Of a DNA stretch of 64,000 nucleotides, positions 56,451 to 64,000 are shown piece after piece. Made by a program: the position numbers and the translations under genes. Origin of the DNA: Hippasteria phrygiana (lineage: Eukaryota > Echinodermata > Asteroidea > Valvatida > Goniasteridae); the NCBI GenBank assembly GCA_037893225.1, contig JAZGUH010000122.1, positions 1-64,000 of the forward strand, written 5' to 3'. The notes beneath the pieces are model-generated. The model did no database searches and was not told the origin of the DNA. It saw only the letters and a list, made by a program, of their open reading frames with translations. The first letter of the stretch is position 1, and the number at the start of each line of letters is the position of its first letter.

Positions 56451-56932
56451 TTTTGCGCATATTTGGGTCATCCGTACGCAAGGGGTTAACCCCAGCTGTT
56501 ATTGATGGGGTGCTGGTATGCCAAGAACGGGCTGTGCAGTCAAGCGTAAATGCAACAATAGGCACCACACTGAATAGAGTGGTCCTATTCATCACACTTG
56601 GAGGGCCCCCAAGTTTCCTGTGAATGAAAGCTTTGTTTGATAAAACTCCATCTATTCATTACACTCTCATTCAAGAATAATATAGATGAAACATGAATGG
56701 ATTGAGTATGCGCAGGAATGCGCATATAGATGACAACCGGCCAGGTGGTCTTTTTCAAACCGCGGCTATGGCCGTCGTCCGTATTCAAGAGGTGAAATTT
56801 GGGAGGGAAACCCAGAACAGGAAAAAACACTCACGGAACTGAAAACCCAACATGTCTGCCCAGGTGGGTTTCGAACCCGAGTCATAGAGGTGAAAGGCGA
56901 GGAACTTGGTTTACGGAAATCGTTTGACATAC

Positions 56933-57052
56933 CTTTACATTATCACCCACAGAGAGAACGTACTTGCTGTCATGAGAGAAAGTGATGTCTGTTATCCATG
57001 AGTTATGCCCTTCGCAGGTAGCGTGTTCCTTGCCAGATGTCAAATCCCAGAC
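56933..57052 (-). CDS. APAF1-like WD exon (GHNSWITDITF)
   Basis: Acceptor TTTCCTAG, donor AAAG|GTATGT, phase 0 both sides. Encodes VWDLTSGKEHATCEGHNSWI and TDITFSHDSKYVLSVGDNVK. The blade lacks the usual D-x-x-x-x-W end, resembling APAF1's ISAGGYIKWW blade. Confidence 0.85.
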
Positions 57053-60000
57053 CTAGGAAAAAGAACCAAAAGATATATGTGACAAACACTATGAACATCT
57101 TCATCCCTTAAAAATTCGTTAAAGAGCCACTTTTCCCTTAATTTACCGTGAGCCAAAATTGTCACGGTTTTTTCAACATATTAGGGAGATTAGGAGTCCG
57201 TGAAAACACCCTTAGAAAAGTCCTTTGTTTAGCCGTCCGTGAAAATCAGGTGACTTCAGCCACTAGCCATGCCAGTGCCAGATTGTGTACCGTTAGGTTT
57301 TTCACGGTGTTGTGGAATCCGTGAAAACTCCCGTATTATAATCTTGTGGTTGAGATTGGCAAGTCTGCTGCCTGGCCCTCCAGTGTTTAGAATGTTTACA
57401 ATGGAGAGTTTATTGACTCCAGGTTTGAGCTTGCCCAACCGACCGAGCGCTATTAATTGTTGCCAAGAAAATACGTCTTATGAATAAACATGAACACGGA
57501 AGGCTAATACTGCATTCAGAACTTGCAAACCTTGCATGCTTGTCGGGGGAAAAAATGAACAACGAAACGCTAACGTAAAGCGTTGAGGCATACTTTTTTG
57601 CGTTGTCATTGTGTTGTCATAGGCCTATATATTGTAAAAGTATTTATTAATAACAATTTAATTGCTTATTACGTATGGGTGAATCTGTAAAAGAAAAAAA
57701 GCTGCAGAAGGTCCTCCGTTCCTGCCCAATTCTGACTGGTTTTGACATCATTATAAATAACACAGTATTTTGGTAGGTACTACACAGCGGGATGCTTGCG
57801 GGGGACGTATTAAGCCATGAACCCCAAACATGGCGGGCAGCGCCGGCACTCTGCCCTTAACTTTGCAGTGAAATCACCACATATAACATGAGACAGGCGA
57901 TCTATTTATAGTCTACAAAAATGGTGTATTTCCTATCCATGGTAGCAGCTTGAAAATGATAATTTTCACCTAAATTTGACAAAATTATTCCGATTGTATT
58001 GCAAAGAAGTTGTTTTCAAAACTTAAACTATTGTTGTTACCCTTTTGGTTACCCCCGGTGTAATTGTCATAATTTGACCCTTAAAACTTCTCAAAATGTG
58101 GTTTTTTGTACACTAAGCTATATTTAAATCTATGCAAATTAGTGGGCGTATCCATTTCAACCGTTCATTGAAAAATGCTTCTCTGCACTTGGGGCTGCTC
58201 GCACGTGGTTCGTGCCTCCTGCCTGTAGCTCTAAATAAATCAGCTGATTCTCATCTCGCGGAATGATGACTCTTGGTACGTATCTACACAATTCGCTGGT
58301 ACCCGTCGCTAGTCTAATGGGCGGGCTGAAATAAAATATCCTCCACCCCAAGAGCCCTGAAACCTTTTAAAGTGATTGACAGCTCAACTTTTGCCAGGTA
58401 TAGATTATTTATACATTGTAATACTATGTAACAAAATGTATACAATGGGTTTAGCTCCAGAGGTTCTTTGTGTAGGCCGCCCCTGGACTGCAAAGCCTGC
58501 GAAAATAAAACAAAAAATATTCCATGCCAACCACACGCGGCATCTGGCCTGGGAAGTACCGGTACATTTATCCAGCGGGCATTATCACCATCAGCGAGGT
58601 GATGGAGAGATCGAAGTATTGCACAAATCCAGCCAGGTGGAGCTCGACTACCAGTATTTGAAAGTCATCCTGAAGGTTTCATTAAAAATATTAAAAATTG
58701 TCCATCTTTAAAAGGGGAACAAGGGAAATTCTCTGGTCACATCGAACATACCGATTATTATATAACGTACTAGTGGCCTTCTATGTTTTTTTTCTTATCT
58801 GACGAAATCTTGTGGTTAAAAACTCTAGAAGTTTTAGCCAACATTTTGTTTTCGGTTCGGGATCATTCTTTTAAAATGCTAATTCAATTACAAAAATAAA
58901 TATGTGATTCAGCAACTCGCAGAAAAATAAATAGGGGAGAAAACTATTTTTTGGGTTTTAAGTATAAGTTTAGAATAATGGACAAGCTGTCAGTAAATCT
59001 GGGATAAGATGAAAAATATATTAAAACGTTCTAAATAAAGTATACAATCAGCGTACTCTGCTGACTCTGCAGACCCCGCAGACAGCACTTCATTGTAATA
59101 AGAAAGGGGCCTATTGTTAAGCAGTTTCATTCACATGCAAATTAGCCACCTCAGCTCTGGCTGGTGGCGGGAACCATGAAAAGGCTTTGATCCAGATATC
59201 CGCAGACTAAGCTTAGACTACGCTGTTTCCCAATATTGATGGCGGGCCATAATATATTGTTTGAAGATGATATAAAAAAAACTTAAGTTTTGCAACAAAT
59301 AGTTACGAAAAAATCAAATTGCGCCGGCGCCACGTTTCGGAATCTATCACCAAATTCTGATTTGACCTGAACTTATTGTAAGTCAAAAAAATGAAAGTCT
59401 CACACATTGGATTTGAACACACAAATACAATCTATTCAAGACTTACAGAAAGCTCCCTGCTTGTTTACTTGTTCCACCAGCAAAAGTGTTTACATTGTAC
59501 TAGGGGTCGTAAAGGTCAAGGCAGTTACCTAATACCGTTATCTTAATTGAAACACCGTGAAATCTTCAGGGTGGTAGATGTTGTTTACCGTTATGTATGA
59601 CCGATGATAATCCTCAGTGGCCAGGGTCATTAAAAAACCGTGAAAAAACCCTTACGGGATTAGTGCAATAAGCCCCAGGTAAATATCCGTGAAACATCCC
59701 TTAGGGATTTATTTCACGGAAAAGTGGACTTTTAATGGGAATTTAAGGGATTAGATGTTCATAGTGAAAATGGGCGTAAAGTCGCAAAATTTGAAAATCA
59801 AGATTAAGGAATTCCCTGAAAGTGCAGGTTAAGAGTTTTAATTTCATATATTGTGTGTTGTGGTACCTCATTCCTAGCCCCCGATACAACCTTTTAGAGT
59901 TATCAGAGTTTTGAGAAGCTCAAAGTTTGTGATCTGTTCACAATTTAACCCAGTTCAAAAGAGAATTGCCTTCAAAAACAAATATTTCAAGAATCGATTC

Positions 60001-62821
60001 AGTTTGAAAACTTTGGGATATGACAGAATAGAGTTTCTTAAATATACAGTTGTTAAAATCCCAAAATTGTCTTCTCAGTGAAAAATTGTTGTTTCTGCTT
60101 GCAACACAGTGCAACTTCCAGCTCATTTTGTGGTGACAGGTCACATATAATATATATCTTCAGAAATACAGACTGGATATCAAGGTTTTGGGTAACTTAC
60201 ACACTAAAAAGATAACTACGAAAAGTCACAAGTTGTCCAAACTTTCCATCAGATGAGAAGTCGCTGTCACTGGCTAAGGATCGCTGTATCAATGAGAGAC
60301 TTTTAAGACGCTGGGGGCAGCAGACATACCGGTCCTTTTTGCATTGTTCTCACCAGTCATGCACATGCTCAGAACTACGCGCGCACGCCCAGAACTACGC
60401 ATGGATGCTCAGAACTAGAAAAAAGGAAGGGTGTGTCTCAAAAGTTTCCCATTTGTGGCGAAACTATCACAAACATTTGTTCTACTTATTTTATTAATAG
60501 ACTATTTATCAGAAGCTAGTCTTGTATGACACACCTTCAAAGCATAGAGTCCAGGGAACAAAAAAATTAAAACTTGGACCAGTCAGACTGCTGTACGGCA
60601 ACATCAGCTGATGAAAGAGTTCAGCAAGAAAAACGATGAAATACACAAACAATCGAAACTGTTCTTCATCAACTTTGAATCTGGTAACTTTTGATGTTAC
60701 TTCCAATCATGATGAATCTCCTCTTGGATTTGTTATTATAATTACTTTGATGAGGTAAAAACTTCTTACATTTGTAATATATAACAACTCACCTTGATAA
60801 TGCCCTGGTCGTTACCGGTTGCTGCCAGACGGTTGTTAGGGGAGATGCAGCATGTTCTGATGATGTCATCGTGACCATTCATTATGTAAAGTAGCTTGCC
60901 GGTCGAGACATCCCACACCTGTTCATCGAAAATTGTTGACATTTTAACAATTTGTTTTTCTTCTGAATGCTTTTCTCAAAGGGTGCGTTCAAGCATGTTA
61001 CTCGTGTTAACATGAGTATACTCTTCAGCACACGAACGACATGAGTATGACCCGAGGGTAACCGAGAGTATACTCCCGCTCAGACCGAGAGTATACTCCT
61101 GCACAGGAGGTGTCGTCACACGATTGTTTCCACTTAACATTTTAAGATGGCGGAAAGTAAACATTTCGGACTTTCCCAATGAAGTTTTGTGATCGTTTTT
61201 CGATTGTTGAACGGACCTTTGGATTATATATTGTCATAAATAATAGGGAAAATGTTTAACTATGTTCAAAAGATTGTTCGCATAGTTGACAAACGTTCGG
61301 GTGAGTGGAACACAGCTCTTGACCGTTCGCGCGACGCGGTTCGAGAGTAATGTGCACGCAACATTTTCCTGCACCGGCGGGTATCAAGAGTAACACGCTC
61401 GAACGCACCCAATATGTACATGACTTATTTAGAGTTAGGTATTTAGTAGTTTTGAGAGTCCCTGCAGCCATTCTACACCATTCTCTTACCTTGGCTGTTT
61501 TGTCGACGGACACGGACACCGCCAGCTTTTCGTCCGGTGACAGGTCCGACGAAAAGATCCAATTCTCATGGGCATCGATGGACATCACGACTTTCCCCGA
61601 CGTGACATCCCATACCTGAAGGCCAAAAGTCAAAGGTCAACTTAAATTAGTTTGAGGTGGGCTGTTTTCTGCCAGATTATGTTTCGTGATATGCAAAGCT
61701 CCTAGAAATCTGCTGTAGGACTGAATAAAAAATCCACCCCATGATGCTGCTTTTTGTTTGCATCTGACGAGGTTGTTACTGCAACAGCTCATGCACAAAT
61801 TAGTTTAGAGGTAACCCCTTGTGGCCGGCTGTCATGGAGGTGGTGCTGGGGGAGCTCACTTAAAGGAATGTGCAGCCGAGCGTAAACGCAAACAATAGGT
61901 GTCACACTGAACCACAGTGGCCCTATTCATCGCATGCGGAGCCCCCCATCATCTATTCATTACACTCCCATTCAAGAAAAATATGGTTCAATAATGAATA
62001 GATTGTGTACGTGCGGGAATGCGGCTATACACGTCAACCAGCACAGCAGTGTTGTAACCAAGTCAAATTTCCCCAAGTCAAGTCAAGTCACAAGTCAAAT
62101 TTTCCCAAGTCAAGTCAAGTCCGAAGTCAAATTTTCCCAAGTCAAGTCAAGTCCGAAGTCAATTTTTTCCAAGTCAATTTTGTTGAAGTCAAGTACCAGG
62201 TCTCGAGTCAATTGTTAGTAAATAAAAATTCCAATGACAACACGACAATGCATAGGCTAGCATGCATGCACTGTACAAAATCAACCTGGTGTGCCATTTC
62301 GACAATTCTCCATGCAGCTCGGCCAGCGCTGCGGCCCTGCATACGTACTGGACACCCAGCTTGCTATATACAATGTATGCGCGATTTTTAACTGATACCT
62401 GTATGTTTGTGTTTATTTTAACAGAAGTGTTAATGTCAGCAAGTCAAATTTATTCAAGTCAAGTCGAGTCACAAGTCATGTTCTTTCAAGTCAAGTCAAG
62501 TCAAGTCTCAAGTTAAAAAAATTGCGACTCGAGTCCGATTCAAGTCAAGTCAACAAGACTGCAGCACAGTGGTCTTACCTCAAACCGCGACTATGGCCAT
62601 CATCCTAACACGTCTGTCTATATTTACCATACTAACAACCAAAACAGGCCTTATTTTTTTTTTAAGATTTCTGACGGCTATTCTCATCTTCCTACCTTCA
62701 TAGTACCATCATGGGAAGACGACAGTAGCCTGGTATCATTCTTGTAGAAGTTGCACATATTGACCGAGTCTGTGTGTCCCTTCAGTACGATGTGTTTACC
62801 AGGCTTCGTAAGGTTCCACAA
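56933..62821 (-). CDS. APAF1-like WD40 gene, partial (propeller exons only)
   Basis: Four clear exons in transcription order: 62821-62696, 61615-61490, 60918-60793 (126 bases each) and 57052-56933 (120). All are phase 0, and each encodes one WD repeat starting [VL]W[DN] and ending before the next. The sequences (LKGHTDSVNMCNF...DGTMK; AHENWIFSSDLSPDE...DKTAK; GHDDIIRTCCISPNN...GNDQGIIK; GHNSWITDITFSHDS...VGDNVK) follow the same order as C-terminal repeats of animal APAF1. APAF1 is the cytochrome-c-sensing STAND scaffold of the apoptosome. Its CARD and NB-ARC parts would lie beyond the right edge. Start and stop are not in the exons seen. A different WD protein with one repeat per exon is possible, but the match in order favours APAF1. 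Confidence 0.72.
57053..60792 (-). other. Large intron in the APAF1-like gene
   Basis: Contains CCGTGAAAA-type repeats (57.1-57.35 and 59.56-59.72 kb), an unassigned open frame near 58.5-58.7 kb, and a possible extra WD-like exon (60215-60284). Confidence 0.55.
60215..60284 (-). pseudogene. Possible degenerate WD exon
   Basis: Minus-strand frame RSLASDSDFSSDGKFGQLVT resembles a WD blade core (DFSPDGK-x-LVT). Acceptor GATACAG precedes it and GTAAGT follows, but the phase does not fit the flanking phase-0 exons and no W-D end is present. Confidence 0.3.
60793..60918 (-). CDS. APAF1-like WD exon (GHDDIIRTCCI)
   Basis: 126 bases, 42 residues: VWDVSTGKLLYIMNGHDDII, RTCCISPNNRLAATGNDQGI, IK. Donor GTGAGT. 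Confidence 0.88.
61490..61615 (-). CDS. APAF1-like WD exon (AHENWIFSSDL)
   Basis: 126 bases: VWDVTSGKVVMSIDAHENWI, FSSDLSPDEKLAVSVSVDKT, AK. Donor GTAAGA. Matches the S-x-DKTAKIW blade of APAF1. Confidence 0.88.
62047..62561 (+). mobile_element. CAAGTCAAGTCA-array MITE, copy 2, TSD CAGCACAG
   Basis: Termini CAGTGTTGT and ACAAGACTG, exact 8-bp duplication CAGCACAG (62039-62046 and 62562-62569). CAAGTCAAGTCA arrays at both sides of a unique core shared with 43605-44161. Lies in an intron of the APAF1-like gene. Confidence 0.88.
62696..62821 (-). CDS. APAF1-like WD exon (GHTDSVNMCNF)
   Basis: 126 bases: LWNLTKPGKHIVLKGHTDSV, NMCNFYKNDTRLLSSSHDGT, MK. Donor GTAGGA, acceptor TTATCCACAG. Confidence 0.88.
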
Positions 62822-63052
62822 CTGTGGATAAGAAAAAGGATACGATAAGAATCGACCGAATACACCACAAACCATCTGAATCCCGATGAAAGATATGGAC
62901 GTCAATGGGGTACCAACAATGAATTTCAGTTTGTAAAGTTCCGATGCATTAGGCCTGAAGTCCATTCTCGCCCGGTATGTATACGTTATACCGGGCCCCG
63001 GTAGCCAAACCGGTTCATTTCAATCCTCCCAAACCGAGTTGGATACCGGCCC

Positions 63053-63132
63053 ATGGACTCCCAAACCGGACTAGTCTTCCAGTAGAGGCTGGCCAGCCTC
63101 TACTGGAAGACTAGTCTGGTTTGGGAGTCCAT
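63053..63132. repeat. 80-bp near-perfect palindrome
   Basis: Arms of 40 bases without spacer (63053-63092 and 63093-63132), one mismatch, centred on GGCTGGCCAGCC. An ACCGG-rich flank (ACCGGTTTGAT, ACCGGATCCGG) continues to about 63490. Confidence 0.92.
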
Positions 63133-63223
63133 TGTACGGGTGTCCAGTTCCTATATCTAGGCCGCAAACTCTTTCTGGATGCAGACAATGGGGTGACTTC
63201 AATCCATTAATAATCCTCTACAG

Positions 63224-63281
63224 TTTCAAAGAGTTTGCCGCTGAACAGATTTGACCCCACAGCGTTTACACTCCAGATCAC
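63224..63281 (-). pseudogene. Possible truncated WD exon
   Basis: After the acceptor ATGTGTAG the frame reads VIWSVNAVGSNLFSGKLFET, similar to a WD blade strand, then a weak donor or stop follows. It lies one intron upstream of the first clear WD exon, so it may be an exon fragment or a relic. Confidence 0.3.
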
Positions 63282-63606
63282 CTACACATAAACGTATAAT
63301 CAGTCAGTCAATAAACTCTCTATTGTAAAACACTCTGGAGGGCCAGGCAGCTAGACTTGCCAAGCTCGACCGCAAGTCTATTCATTAGAGTGGCTTTGAA
63401 ATGCCGATGAGGAAGGGGACTTGTGACGGTCCGGGAGGGGCATAATACCGTCCTAGGTTCAAACCGGTTTGATACCGGATCCGGTATACATACTGGCAGA
63501 GAATGAATTTCGAGCGATCCGTTCAAATCTGGACTCGACTGGAGCCCTGACTCAAAGATACACTTGATGCTGGATTTCAAGGAATGTTGTACAATATTTT
63601 AATAGG

Positions 63607-63800
63607 GGGAGATGAGTTTGTCTTACTAATGGTGGAAGTTACCCCCCTGGGTCTAGGTCTGAAAATTGGGATAATTTCTTTGGTATCTATTGAAGATTTT
63701 TCCTCTATTTAGATCTAGACCCAGGAAAACCATAAGGATGTAGCCCTTTAGCTAGAGTGGCTTTAAGCCTTGTAATGGGCGACTTCCATAACAAAATGGT
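63607..63800. repeat. Dispersed repeat Y, second uninterrupted copy
   Basis: GTGGAAGTTACCCCCCTGGG, GGTATCTATTGAAGATTT and CTAGAGTGGCTTTAAGCC match 51266-51490. Confidence 0.75.
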
Positions 63801-63859
63801 CTTGAAATCATGCCTAGAGTGAACGAGTCCGGACGTGCACCTGAGATCATTAAACCCAA

Positions 63860-64000
63860 CTGTCCCAAATCTGCTAAAATCCAACACCATGTTGTGTTGT
63901 ATTTTAATGGCTTCAGGACTGTAGAGCCTTGGTACCATTACTTAACATGGAGCTATGATGCCCCAATTTGTCTAAGTCCAAAGAATATGCCATAGGTATA
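63860..64000. repeat. Dispersed repeat Z, empty site for the 41.6-kb element
   Basis: Runs from TTGTATTTTAATGGCTTCAG through GAGCCTTGGTACCATTACTT to CCATAGGTATA at the window edge. The same sequence is interrupted at 41.59-42.85 kb, and another copy in reverse orientation is at about 38.76-38.87 kb. Confidence 0.8.

Larger units (their letters stand above)
52168..56932. other. Downstream of ERGIC2, before the APAF1-like exons
   Basis: Apart from the alternative terminal exon at 55149-55331, this holds CTTGGCTGCACA-family repeats (55.4-56.5 and 56.7 kb) and the 68-bp array. The missing 3' end of the APAF1-like gene should lie in or left of this stretch, but I could not identify it. Confidence 0.55.

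Noticed and set aside
58376..58711. Plus-strand frame with HLAWEVPVHLSSGHYHHQRG and GDGEIEVLHK
   Set aside because: Looks moderately coding but shows no recognisable domain, and lies antisense in an APAF1-like intron; no supported splice frame on either strand.

Overview
The window is eukaryotic nuclear DNA, most likely from an invertebrate deuterostome (an echinoderm, hemichordate or cephalochordate; the species cannot be fixed from the sequence alone). The reasons are intron-rich genes with GT-AG junctions, recognisable ERGIC2 and APAF1-like genes, immune-type V-Ig exons, and very many short DNA-transposon derivatives, tRNA-derived repeats and long poly-G/poly-C tracts. Every multi-exon model below was built by hand from splice signals and reading phase. 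For the four complete genes the summed coding length is an exact multiple of three.

Left third (1-29.3 kb): two tandem paralogous genes on the minus strand (about 11.7 to 2.3 kb and 29.3 to 22.1 kb). Each reads as signal peptide, four V-type Ig domains (one exon each), a transmembrane exon, then one large intronless exon carrying a NACHT NTPase and C-terminal leucine-rich repeats. All junctions are phase 1. Homologous exons have equal or almost equal lengths (339/339, 351/351, 321/318, 363/363, 174/174). The predicted products are single-pass surface receptors of 1737 and 1445 residues with an antibody-like ectodomain and an NLR-type cytoplasmic engine. NLRs are normally cytosolic, so this Ig-TM-NACHT-LRR architecture is the most remarkable thing in the window.

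Middle (32-35.5 kb): a divergently oriented four-exon gene for a small type I membrane protein (286 aa) with two Ig-like domains, a membrane segment and almost no cytoplasmic tail. It is a plausible partner or independent immune receptor next to the Ig-NLR pair. From 39.1 to 52.2 kb (plus) lies ERGIC2, an ER-Golgi cargo receptor subunit, with ten coding exons and a second, phase-compatible terminal exon at 55.1 kb.

Right end (56.9 to beyond 63 kb, minus): WD40 exons, one 40-42-residue repeat per exon, that match the C-terminal propeller of APAF1; the rest of that gene runs off the right edge. The spaces between genes are filled with hAT-like MITEs bounded by 8-bp target duplications, fold-backs, a composite tRNA-like repeat (six copies), a 68-bp tandem array, a LINE reverse-transcriptase remnant, and near-perfect palindromes.
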